The position numbers and the translations under genes are program-made. A DNA stretch of 17,228 nucleotides from Oscillospiraceae bacterium (GTDB taxonomy: Bacteria; Bacillota; Clostridia; Oscillospirales; Ruminococcaceae). The notes beneath the pieces are model-generated. The model did no database searches. It was given only the letters and a program-made list of their open reading frames with translations, and was not told the origin of the DNA. Below, piece by piece: positions 1-6,292 of this stretch. The number at the start of each line of letters is the position of its first letter. Positions within the stretch are counted from its first letter, which is position 1. The DNA lies in NCBI GenBank assembly GCA_017410745.1, contig JAFPPJ010000122.1, positions 1-17,228 on the forward strand. Reading direction: 5' to 3'.

Positions 1-2
1 GC

Positions 3-416
3 ACGTTCTATGCCCATTTTGAGACTAAGGATGAGCTTCTCAGGGCGATGTGCACGGACATATTCTCCCATGTATTCTCCGACGAGATCATGAGCGAGGA
101 GACTCATGACTTCTCCGACAAGGACAGCTTTCAGGATCACATCACCCACATACTCTGCCATCTGCGTGAGAAGCAGCAGCATATCAAGGGAATATTTTCC
201 GGTGAATGCGGTGAGATATTCATGCGGTATTTCAAGGAATACCTCTATCAGGTATTTGACCGTCAGCTGTGCGGGAGCGGGGATATCCCGAGGGAATACC
301 GCCTTGATCATGCGGTCAGCAGCTTTGCCGAGACGGTCAGATGGTGGCTGAAGGAGCACGGTGAGTACTCGCCCGAGCAGATCAGTGCTTTCTACTTCTC
401 GTGCGTGAATATATAA
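3..416 (+). CDS. TetR/AcrR-family regulator, 5' end missing
   Basis: The reading frame is open from base 3 and enters from outside the window. Its first residues (TFYAHFETKDELL) match the end of the TetR helix-turn-helix domain, where the recognition helix leads into the GTFYxHFxxKDELL motif. About 120 residues of helical C-terminal ligand-binding domain follow, ending at a TAA at 414-416. An ATG at base 48 lies inside the protein and is not taken as the start. TetR proteins are dimeric repressors released by a small ligand; the ligand and target genes cannot be read from this fragment. The aromatic-rich, cysteine-containing C-terminal domain resembles the small-molecule type seen in many Clostridia. 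The gene ends 36 bp from the convergent ATPase gene and shares its terminator. Family assignment is good; function is unknown. Confidence 0.85.
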   Translation, partial: TFYAHFETKDELLRAMCTDIFSHVFSDEIMSEETHDFSDKDSFQDHITHILCHLREKQQHIKGIFSGECGEIFMRYFKEYLYQVFDRQLCGSGDIPREYRLDHAVSSFAETVRWWLKEHGEYSPEQISAFYFSCVNI

Positions 417-419
417 AAA

Positions 420-461
420 GATCCGCGGAGCGTATCGCTTCGCGGATCGGTCTTATTTTTT
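420..461. terminator. Bidirectional intrinsic terminator
   Basis: Bases 420-432 (GATCCGCGGAGCG) pair with 436-448 around a TAT loop, with one mismatch. A T-rich run follows on the plus strand (453-461), and the A run at 415-419 gives a U run on the minus strand. The hairpin therefore can end both the TetR gene and the convergent ATPase gene; the latter's stop codon sits at 453-455. Confidence 0.85.
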
Positions 462-1715
462 GAGGATGGACTTGTTGTACTTGGCTGTGACCTTCTTGTA
501 CGTCTCATTCTCGCAGACATTGTATCTGCTGGTGACCACCGGGCGCTGACCTCTGCGGAAGAGTATCTCCTTTCCGATGGGCATATACAGTATCTCGTCA
601 AGGGGCACATTCATGCGCTGGCTTATATTTGAGCAGGTCTTGAGATCCATGCCGCCCATGTACACATAGGTGTCGCAGTTGTTGATGATGGTGGTGCAGT
701 CGCCTGCGCCGTACATCGTTTCAAGCTGTGACTCCGACTGCAGCAGCAATGTCACGGATATGCGCTTTTCGCGGAATATGCTTATATACTCGGCAAAGTT
801 GAGTATACGCCCGCCTGTGGCAAAGTCATCGGCTATAACGTGCACCGGCACGGGAAGGACGCCGTCGGGCTTCTCCTCTGCATATTCAAACAGCGCCTTG
901 AACATGTGCGCATAGAACATATTGATGAACAGATGCAGAGACGGGTTCACAGGGCTCGTGGTGATGAACAGCACTGCCTTGCGGTCGGCAAGGCTCGAAA
1001 ATTCGAGCTTGCGCTCTATCTCTATCATCTTGCGCAGAGAGGGACTGTATATACGGTCAAGCGTGGAATTGAGCGCTGAGTACACGCAGCTTGCGGTGGA
1101 TATGGGCAGCTGCTTGAAGGTGTTCCAGCAGGTGACCGCGAAGTTGGTGGGGTCCTTCTTCGCTATGGCGGCGAACTTGTCATCATAGTTGGTCTTGATG
1201 ATCTTGTCGTCACCGCCCGTATTTATCTCCATGCCCATCTGCATATTGAGCACCGATGTGAAGCGGGGCTCCTTCTTCGTCATGAGCACATAGGCTATCT
1301 CTGCGGAGAGCAGGGATGTGGCTGCCTGATCCCAGTAGGGGTCGGCCTTGGAGTCCTTCTTGCGGGGGTCTGCTTCCACTATCGACTGCGCAAGGTGGGT
1401 TATGTCCTGATAGCTCTTGATGCCGCACAGCGGATCATAGCCTATATCGCCGTTCTCGGGGTGCGTGAAGTTAAGGTCGTATACCTCATATCCCCTTTCC
1501 TTGAAAAGCGGCTTATACTTCTCTACGATGCGCCTTTTTGTACAGGTGACCACAAGGCTCCTGCTGAATGTCTCAAGCATCAGCGCTTCGCCTATGGACA
1601 TTGTTTTTCCGCATCCGGAAGGCCCGAATACGATATTATTGTTGTTGAGACCTGTTTCCTTTGGGTCGGTGCTGTATACACAGTCTTCTCCGAGGATGAT
1701 CTTATCCGTATTCAT
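453..1715 (-). CDS. VirD4/TraG-like type IV coupling ATPase, lacking membrane segments
   Basis: The 420-residue protein is a P-loop ATPase of the VirD4/TraG coupling-protein family, which in conjugation delivers DNA-protein substrates to a type IV secretion channel. Visible motifs are Walker A GPSGCGKT (residues 31-38), a Walker B-like strand VHVIADDFA (292-299) and the downstream QSESQLETMYG segment (326-336), where relatives place a conserved Gln motif. The N-terminal transmembrane helices of full VirD4 proteins are absent, so it is likely cytosolic. The start at 1715 is chosen because AGGAGGT lies directly upstream (1719-1725); the frame stays open for 58 more codons only because it runs through 96-bp tandem repeats. 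No relaxase or other conjugation gene is in the window, so it is an orphan here. The family call is strong; a role in DNA transfer is not shown. Confidence 0.82.
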   Translation of the reverse strand: MNTDKIILGEDCVYSTDPKETGLNNNNIVFGPSGCGKTMSIGEALMLETFSRSLVVTCTKRRIVEKYKPLFKERGYEVYDLNFTHPENGDIGYDPLCGIKSYQDITHLAQSIVEADPRKKDSKADPYWDQAATSLLSAEIAYVLMTKKEPRFTSVLNMQMGMEINTGGDDKIIKTNYDDKFAAIAKKDPTNFAVTCWNTFKQLPISTASCVYSALNSTLDRIYSPSLRKMIEIERKLEFSSLADRKAVLFITTSPVNPSLHLFINMFYAHMFKALFEYAEEKPDGVLPVPVHVIADDFATGGRILNFAEYISIFREKRISVTLLLQSESQLETMYGAGDCTTIINNCDTYVYMGGMDLKTCSNISQRMNVPLDEILYMPIGKEILFRRGQRPVVTSRYNVCENETYKKVTAKYNKSILKK

Positions 1716-1718
1716 CTT

Positions 1719-1740
1719 ACCTCCTGCCGGTATGACCGGC
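1719..1740 (-). promoter_or_regulatory. Hairpin abutting the Shine-Dalgarno site of the VirD4-like gene
   Basis: Read along the mRNA, the perfect hairpin GCCGGT-CAT-ACCGGC (1740 to 1726) is followed at once by AGGAGGT (1725-1719), then AAG and the ATG. The Shine-Dalgarno site fixes the start codon. A 6-bp, GC-rich stem this close to it could affect ribosome access. The same hairpin precedes the small gene at 3521. Confidence 0.6.
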
Positions 1741-1965
1741 GGCAAACTCGTTGATATGTTTGTAATATAGCCGATGATCAGCGGCTCGGTAACTTCTGTT
1801 TGAGAGACAGATCGATTTTGTACCGGTATGACCGGCTGCAAACTCGTTGATATGTTTGTTATATAGCCGATAATCAGCGGCTCGGTCACTTATATTTGAG
1901 AGACAGATTTAATTTGTACAGGTACGACCGGCTGCGATTTCGTTGATGTATTGGCGGTATAGACG
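1727..1965. repeat. 96-bp tandem repeat, two good copies and one decayed
   Basis: Copies begin at 1727, 1823 and 1919, so the period is exactly 96 bp. The first two differ at about nine positions; the third matches for roughly the first 25 bases and then fades. Each copy begins with the CCGGTATGACCGG hairpin and includes a second imperfect palindrome (GCCGCTGATCATCGGC in mRNA sense in the first copy; the second copy keeps pairing through a G-T wobble). Because 96 is a multiple of three, the frame upstream of the ATPase gene stays open, but nothing suggests that it is translated. The array fills most of the 316-bp gap 1716-2031. The remainder (about 1966-2031) is AT-rich, has the short repeat ATTACTAA three times, and shows no clear terminator. 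Confidence 0.85.
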
Positions 1966-2031
1966 AAAACTCGCGGATTACTAACTCTCGCGGGTATCCC
2001 GATATACTCATTACTAATTCCAAATTACTAA

Positions 2032-2625
2032 TTAATTATGGCTTATCCACAGCTTATCGGTGATGGTATCGCATATTCCGAATTCAACGGCTTCCTTGGC
2101 GTTCATATAGTTATCGAAGGAGATGGCCTTCTCGACCTCTTTCTTGGTCTTGCCCGTGTCGGCCGAGAGCAGCTCCACCGATATGCGGCGGGTCTCCATG
2201 ATAGATTCGGCGGTGCGCTGTATTGATGTGGCAGAGCCGCCTACACCGCCCGATATGAGCGGCTCATGTATCATTATGCGGGAATGTGGGAGTATGAACC
2301 TGCGCCCCTTCTGGCCGCCTGCGAGGATTATCGCCGCCATGGACGCTGCCATGCCCCTGCAGTACATATACACCTCAAGGTCGAGGGAGCGGATGATATC
2401 GTATATCATGAGACCGGCGCTCACAAGGCCGCCGTCGGATGTGATGGCGATATCTATGGGTGCTTTCGGGTCGTCCGATACCAGCAGTGATATCTTCTTT
2501 GCGAAGTCACATGCCGATGCATCGGTTATCTCACCCTCTATGAAAAGCTTCCTCTGGGTAAGGAGCTGTGATTCGATGGGGACTACGGTGATACCGTTGC
2601 TGCTTTTTACTATGATATTAGACAT
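2032..2625 (-). CDS. ClpP-type serine protease subunit (divergent paralogue)
   Basis: This 197-residue protein has the ClpP fold and usual length. The catalytic triad is visible: Ser95 in GMAAS, His120 in LPHSRIMIHEP, and Asp171 in DNYMNAKEA, with spacing close to bacterial ClpP. ClpP forms a barrel that degrades proteins fed to it by a Clp ATPase. The handle-region sequence is unusual: GGVGGSATSI stands where ClpP normally has GGxxGQATDI, and Glu replaces the Gln of MIHQP. These changes suggest a specialised second ClpP rather than the housekeeping copy. AGGAGG six bases upstream fixes the start at 2625; the open frame reaches back into the preceding gene but has no support. It follows the acidic-tailed protein by 19 bp, so the two are probably cotranscribed. 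No Clp ATPase gene is nearby. Confidence 0.85.
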   Translation of the reverse strand: MSNIIVKSSNGITVVPIESQLLTQRKLFIEGEITDASACDFAKKISLLVSDDPKAPIDIAITSDGGLVSAGLMIYDIIRSLDLEVYMYCRGMAASMAAIILAGGQKGRRFILPHSRIMIHEPLISGGVGGSATSIQRTAESIMETRRISVELLSADTGKTKKEVEKAISFDNYMNAKEAVEFGICDTITDKLWISHN

Positions 2626-2644
2626 TGTTCCTCCTTGGAGCGGT

Positions 2645-3307
2645 TCATTCATCAAAGAGCGAGAGCCTGAAATCGTCCTCGTCAAGCTCATCGTCGTCGT
2701 CATCGGCAGACTCGTCTTCTCCGAACAGTGATGCGAAATCGGGAAGTTCTGCTGTATCGGCAAGCGCATCTGCGCCGCTGTCCAATCCGTCTGTATCCTC
2801 TGTGTCGTCTTCTGATGCGCTCATCTCTTCGTCATAATTCTCGACACAGCTCAGGTATTCTTCTTTGCCCGAAGCGCCGGAAAGTATGACGTTCAATATG
2901 CCTCGGCCGAACATGCTGTATGCATCTATCGTGGCATCTATGCAAAAGGATATGGCTTCTGCCATGTCCTGCACATTGTCTCTGATGGACATGGAGCATA
3001 TGATCTCGCCGTCATGCAGATCCAACCCGAAGGAGGTATGAGTGAGCAGGAAGTTGGCGTTTGCGAGCAGCATAGACATCTCCTGCAATGCCTTTTCATC
3101 GGCAATATCCGCCTTGATCACGGGTCTTGCGGTGAATCTGACATATGTCTTATGGACATACATGAGCATGATGATCTGTCTGAGGCAGGATCTTACCGAG
3201 AAATTCATCCTGAAACTGCCGTCCTCGGGGAAGGAGCTGTAACGGAGCTGATTTGCGTCGAGCGCTCTGGCAGTGCGTTCATAGAGCACAGTGTCATATT
3301 CGGGCAT
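2645..3307 (-). CDS. YbjN-like/secretion-chaperone-fold hypothetical protein with acidic tail
   Basis: The product has 220 residues. Residues 1-160 alternate strands and helices in the manner of YbjN/type III chaperone-like domains (for example FRMNFSVRSCLRQIIMLMY, then a central LLANANFLLTHTSFGLDLHDGEI segment). That similarity is by eye and not certain. Residues 165-220 are a strongly acidic, probably disordered tail rich in Asp, Glu and Ser, ending in a short hydrophobic FRLSLFDE. YbjN-fold proteins often act as small chaperones or adaptors. Placed 19 bp before a ClpP-type protease, it could be an adaptor that presents substrates to it, but this is inference. GGAGG six bases before the ATG supports the start. 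A palindrome lies just upstream at 3329-3344. Confidence 0.6.
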   Translation of the reverse strand: MPEYDTVLYERTARALDANQLRYSSFPEDGSFRMNFSVRSCLRQIIMLMYVHKTYVRFTARPVIKADIADEKALQEMSMLLANANFLLTHTSFGLDLHDGEIICSMSIRDNVQDMAEAISFCIDATIDAYSMFGRGILNVILSGASGKEEYLSCVENYDEEMSASEDDTEDTDGLDSGADALADTAELPDFASLFGEDESADDDDDELDEDDFRLSLFDE

Positions 3308-3328
3308 ATCGCACCTCCAAGATTAGAA

Positions 3329-3344
3329 TAACTTTAGAAAGTTA
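3329..3344. promoter_or_regulatory. Possible operator palindrome
   Basis: TAACTTTAGAAAGTTA is a palindrome of two 7-base arms around AG. It lies 22-37 bp upstream of the start at 3307, in the divergent gap between the minus-strand ClpP pair and the plus-strand gene at 3521. It could be a protein-binding site or an RNA hairpin. No partner regulator is identified. Confidence 0.35.
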
Positions 3345-3373
3345 AATATGTAATTAGAAATGGGCGCAGGCTA

Positions 3374-3402
3374 TTTACAATCCGCTGTGTTTATGCTATT
3401 AT
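3374..3402 (+). promoter_or_regulatory. Sigma-A promoter with extended -10
   Basis: TTTACA (3374-3379) and TATTAT (3397-3402) are separated by 17 bases, with TGC immediately before the -10, which makes an extended -10 element. It would start transcription near 3409 and give the small gene at 3521 a leader of about 110 nt containing the short repeats. Confidence 0.65.
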
Positions 3403-3442
3403 GACATTGCAGGAAAAAAGCGGGAACAGACCGCCTTGTATC

Positions 3443-3503
3443 ATCGCTGCAGGTCGTACCGGCCCATATCGCTGCCGGATATCGCTGCCGGTCGTACCGG
3501 CCC
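3443..3503 (+). repeat. Short hairpin repeats in the leader of the DUF1232-like gene
   Basis: The unit ATCGCTGC(A/C)GG occurs at 3443, 3468 and 3481. In the first and third occurrences it continues as GTCGTACCGGCCC, 38 bp apart. The third contains the perfect hairpin GCCGGT-CGT-ACCGGC (3487-3501), ending just before the AAAGGAG Shine-Dalgarno site. In mRNA orientation, 17 of 18 bases match the start of the third 96-bp repeat copy upstream of the VirD4-like gene, so the two loci share one repeat family. Confidence 0.75.
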
Positions 3504-3520
3504 GGAGAAAGGAGAAACAC

Positions 3521-3676
3521 ATGAAAAAGACCGACCTTGGAAAGATCGCCCTCATTCTTGGTGTTATCGCCTACATTGTAAGCCCGGTGGACTTTGCCCC
3601 CGGACCTCTCGACGATATACTCATTACCGTGCTCACTATGGCACTGCCCGCTGTCAAGCACCGCATAAAGGGCTGA
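3521..3676 (+). CDS. Small DUF1232/YkvA-like membrane protein
   Basis: This 51-residue protein starts at the ATG at 3521, which is preceded by AAAGGAG at good spacing. The upstream open frame in the same phase runs through the leader repeats and is not used. A single hydrophobic helix (about residues 7-20) leads into YIVSPVDFAPGPLDDILITV, the signature of DUF1232 proteins (YxxSPxDxxP...DD), followed by a second hydrophobic stretch and a basic end. DUF1232 domains usually occur in proteins roughly twice this length; this is a minimal version. The biochemical role of the family is not established. The gene stands alone behind its own promoter. Confidence 0.75.
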   Translation: MKKTDLGKIALILGVIAYIVSPVDFAPGPLDDILITVLTMALPAVKHRIKG

Positions 3677-3693
3677 TACATAAGAAAACAAAA

Positions 3694-3715
3694 CGGGTCG
3701 GCTTCTGCCGACCCG
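3694..3715 (-). terminator. Intrinsic terminator of the two-helix membrane protein gene
   Basis: CGGGTCGGC (3694-3702) pairs perfectly with GCCGACCCG (3707-3715) around TTCT. On the minus strand it is followed by a U-rich run (complement of AAAACAAAA at 3685-3693), so it mainly serves the gene at 3722-4246. The small plus-strand gene may share the hairpin but lacks a good U run. Confidence 0.8.
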
Positions 3716-3721
3716 ATACGC

Positions 3722-4246
3722 TTATCTGATGGTAACGCCCCATCGCGATGCACTGACCTTCTTATATAGATCCATTTTGATCTTGTTCTTCGACTCCTTG
3801 TAAAGGAAGAACACAAAGCCGATCGCTACGATGGAAAGGATTATGCCAATCACGATAGCAGCACCCTTACCATGGAGGATAGCGCCGAATATGATCCATA
3901 TGAGAACGAGTGCGATAGCTATTATCGGAACACAGAATGTGAGAACAGTCCTGTTGTTGATCTTGATGTACTTGGATATCTCGGAATTGTCGAAGCACTC
4001 ATAGTATCTTGCTATGAAGGAATCGGGGCGTGCCCATGTGCAGAAATCCTTGATGCTGTCAAATCTTGCTGTGTAGTTCTGACCGGTGCCGGTAACGCGG
4101 TAGCCCATGTCGATCCTGCCGTCGGAAGACTGCTTGGCACTCATAACATGGACCATAGTGCCGATCTTAGCCTGTCCTGTTCTGTTCTTGACAACGAGAT
4201 ACTTGCCGTCTACAGCCTCGTCTATATTACTGAGCGAATATGCCAT
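3722..4246 (-). CDS. Hypothetical protein with two membrane helices
   Basis: The 174-residue protein is not a recognised family. Residues 1-95 are hydrophilic and probably form a small cytosolic domain (KYLVVKNRTGQAKIGTMVHV, then YRVTGTGQNYTARF and DFCTWARPDSFIARYYE). Two hydrophobic helices follow (about 100-121 and 127-148), and a short basic tail ends the protein. This gives a hairpin topology with both ends probably in the cytoplasm. GGGAGGA upstream of the ATG supports the start. The gene has its own extended -10 promoter (4374-4402) and terminator, so it is a single-gene unit. Confidence 0.75.
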   Translation of the reverse strand: MAYSLSNIDEAVDGKYLVVKNRTGQAKIGTMVHVMSAKQSSDGRIDMGYRVTGTGQNYTARFDSIKDFCTWARPDSFIARYYECFDNSEISKYIKINNRTVLTFCVPIIAIALVLIWIIFGAILHGKGAAIVIGIILSIVAIGFVFFLYKESKNKIKMDLYKKVSASRWGVTIR

Positions 4247-4373
4247 ATGATTTCCTCCCGGTATGCCGATCTGGTATTACGCAGAATGATCTGCGGCTGT
4301 TATCTGTAAGAGACACCCATGCGGGCATTACTGTAAAAGCAAACGACAGACTTATAATCGTTTACTTTAATAC

Positions 4374-4402
4374 ATTATACCACATAAAAACCTAAATTGC
4401 AA
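4374..4402 (-). promoter_or_regulatory. Sigma-A promoter with extended -10
   Basis: On the minus strand TTGCAA (4402-4397) and TATAAT (4379-4374) are 17 bases apart, with TGG just before the -10. It drives the membrane protein gene starting at 4246, with a leader of about 120 nt. Confidence 0.8.
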
Positions 4403-4496
4403 TATTTATATACAAATTTTTTAGGCAAAAATCGGCGTTGCAGATGTAAAAAAAATACAAACATACATCTGCTGAAATATTAAAATTGCACAATCA

Positions 4497-4520
4497 AGCT
4501 GAGGGGTCGCCCCCTCAGCT
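4497..4520 (-). terminator. Intrinsic terminator of the sensory hydrogenase operon
   Basis: AGCTGAGGGG (4497-4506) pairs perfectly with CCCCTCAGCT (4511-4520) around TCGC. On the minus strand the following bases are U-rich, though interrupted (TTGATTGTGCAATTTTAAT). It lies 35 bp after the hydrogenase stop codon. Confidence 0.75.
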
Positions 4521-4554
4521 GTTGTTTAAAGCTTGTGATTATAGTTGATCCGTA

Positions 4555-6243
4555 TTACTGGAGCTCCTGCTTCTCACTCTCAAGAAGTACGTCGTTGAGC
4601 TTGCCGATAACAGTGGTGATCTCTTCGATGGACTTTTTGATGGATTCGCTGCTCTCATTGGTGACGTTGACATTCTCATCAACTGCACCGAATGCCTTGA
4701 TAGTAGTCTCAAGTATGGTGATGAGCTGCTTTACGCTGTTCTCATCCATTGTAGGATTGCCGTTGCAGAATGTTACGACGTTCTTGAGCAGGTCATTCAC
4801 GACATTTGCTCTCTCGTGGGTCTTAGCGGTGGACTCACCGATGGATGTCATGTTGGAGCCTATCTCGCCGATATCGTGCTTGAGCTTGTCGGAGAGCTGC
4901 AGACATTCCTCTGTTATCGCAGCGAGCTTTTCATGCTTGTTAGCGAGTTCGCTGTGCTTTGCCAGAAGTACGGACTTAGCGTGAACGATGCAGTTGTTGG
5001 GGGTGTTCAGTCCTCTGTATATAGCTATCGCCATATCACGGCAGGACTTGTATCCGCAAGCGTGGCAGTCGTACTTCTTGTCCTCGTCGGTATGCTTGCC
5101 CATAGATTCGTAGATGGGCTCGAGCTGCTGCTCGTTGGGCGGAGGAGTAGGTCTGCCGGGACGGTAGGAGCGGATGAAGTCCGCAAGCTGGAGCTCATCG
5201 TCAAAGTGCTTGAACAGCTTGTCCTCGCCTCTGTTGAAGAGACCGCCGCCCTTTCTGCGCTCTGTTGCTTCATTGAGAACGCCCTTCATGGTGGTCATTA
5301 CATCAAATACGTTCTGCTTGGTGCCTGAACCGGGGCCCATGTTGCAGCCGAATTCGCAGGAAAGCACGTCGTATACCTGGGGATGCTTGGTATCGGGCAT
5401 CTTTGCGTACATATCGAGCTGGGCGTATACACTGTGAACGCCCTCTGCGGTGGCGATGTTCATTTCGGGATCGTGTGCGAGAAGAGTATCTCTCAGACCG
5501 CCGGGACGGGGATAGATACCGCCGAGCTGACCCTGCTGATCGTCGAATTCGTATGAGAAGTCGTTGGGATCGTGGGTGGGTATGGATATATCGTTCTTCT
5601 CGAAGTATTCCATCAGCTTCTTGATGGTGACGTTAAACTGCACGCCTGTATCCGCGAACTCCATCTTCTTCGCGATACACGGAGAGATGACAGCTATGGG
5701 ATTGGTGCGGCGCAGATACTTCTTGATATATGTAACTGTGCAGAGTATGGGGCTGTGTATGGGTGAGAGGTTCTGGAGCAGCTTGGGCTGATAGTTCTCG
5801 ATATACTTTACGATAGCGGGACAGGGCTGGGAAATGACATTTCCGACCTGCTTTGCCTCGATAGCTCTCAGATGTGCCCATGTGCATATATCCGCACCGA
5901 GGGATACGTCGAATATGATGCAGCCCTTCTTTTTGAACCAGTCGAGCACGCCCTTCCACTTGTTGGGAAGTATAGCCTTGATCGAGGGTGTGGCGAGTAT
6001 CACCATCTTCTCGTTGCCGACCTGGCTCATGCAGGCTTCCGTATCGTCTATATAGTCTCTTGCGCCGTGAGCGCATGCACTTACGCATGAGCCGCAGCAT
6101 ATGCACTTATCTTCCATTACGCTCGTTATGAATTTGCCTTCTGCCACCTGCTTGGCAATATTAGCCTCGGGTACGGGACAGGCTCTGATGCAGGCATTGC
6201 ATCCGACGCACTTTTCGGGCTTGACGATGATTATCTCACTCAT
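4555..6243 (-). CDS. Sensory-type [FeFe]-hydrogenase (group C/D-like) with coiled-coil tail
   Basis: The 562-residue protein carries, in order: two [4Fe-4S] ferredoxin motifs (Cys12-15-18-22 and Cys47-50-53-57); an H-cluster domain (about 80-330); a third Fe-S motif of the PF04060 type (Cys393, 396, 401, 418); and a helical segment (430-562) resembling the signalling coiled coil of chemoreceptors but without membrane helices. The H-cluster loops are ISQPCPA (ligand Cys141), SPCIAKKME (Cys189) and SCEFGC (Cys296, Cys300), so all four cluster ligands are present. The proton-relay Cys of catalytic enzymes (TSCCP) is Pro140 here, as in sensory groups thought to detect H2 or redox state. No PAS, kinase or phosphatase output domain is seen, so output probably goes through the coiled coil to a partner. 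GGAGG supports the start. It lies 49 bp after the DivIVA-like gene, in one operon. Confidence 0.85.
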   Translation of the reverse strand: MSEIIIVKPEKCVGCNACIRACPVPEANIAKQVAEGKFITSVMEDKCICCGSCVSACAHGARDYIDDTEACMSQVGNEKMVILATPSIKAILPNKWKGVLDWFKKKGCIIFDVSLGADICTWAHLRAIEAKQVGNVISQPCPAIVKYIENYQPKLLQNLSPIHSPILCTVTYIKKYLRRTNPIAVISPCIAKKMEFADTGVQFNVTIKKLMEYFEKNDISIPTHDPNDFSYEFDDQQGQLGGIYPRPGGLRDTLLAHDPEMNIATAEGVHSVYAQLDMYAKMPDTKHPQVYDVLSCEFGCNMGPGSGTKQNVFDVMTTMKGVLNEATERRKGGGLFNRGEDKLFKHFDDELQLADFIRSYRPGRPTPPPNEQQLEPIYESMGKHTDEDKKYDCHACGYKSCRDMAIAIYRGLNTPNNCIVHAKSVLLAKHSELANKHEKLAAITEECLQLSDKLKHDIGEIGSNMTSIGESTAKTHERANVVNDLLKNVVTFCNGNPTMDENSVKQLITILETTIKAFGAVDENVNVTNESSESIKKSIEEITTVIGKLNDVLLESEKQELQ

Positions 6244-6292
6244 AATGATCCTCCGTGAATTGTCATGTTATTGCAATGCTGACAGCCTCATG

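Larger units (their letters stand above)
4247..4554. other. 308-bp AT-rich intergenic region
   Basis: It contains the promoter at 4374-4402, a long AT-rich stretch (about 4375-4495), the terminator at 4497-4520, and a 9-bp inverted repeat (GCAGATGTA at 4440-4448, TACATCTGC at 4464-4472) around a 15-nt A-rich spacer. The inverted repeat is about 40-70 bp upstream of the -35 element. No coding potential was seen. Confidence 0.7.

Noticed and set aside
1716..1889. N-terminal extension of the VirD4-like protein by 58 residues
   Set aside because: The extension is a translation of two 96-bp repeats and has no family similarity. The ATG at 1715 has a perfect AGGAGGT Shine-Dalgarno site.
2626..2769. 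N-terminal extension of the ClpP-type protein by 48 residues
   Set aside because: It overlaps the 3' end of the upstream gene, which encodes the acidic tail, and lacks a Shine-Dalgarno site. The ATG at 2625 has AGGAGG and gives normal ClpP length.
2625..2837. Serine-rich plus-strand open frame
   Set aside because: It is the antisense reading of the Asp/Glu-rich tail codons of the gene at 2645-3307.
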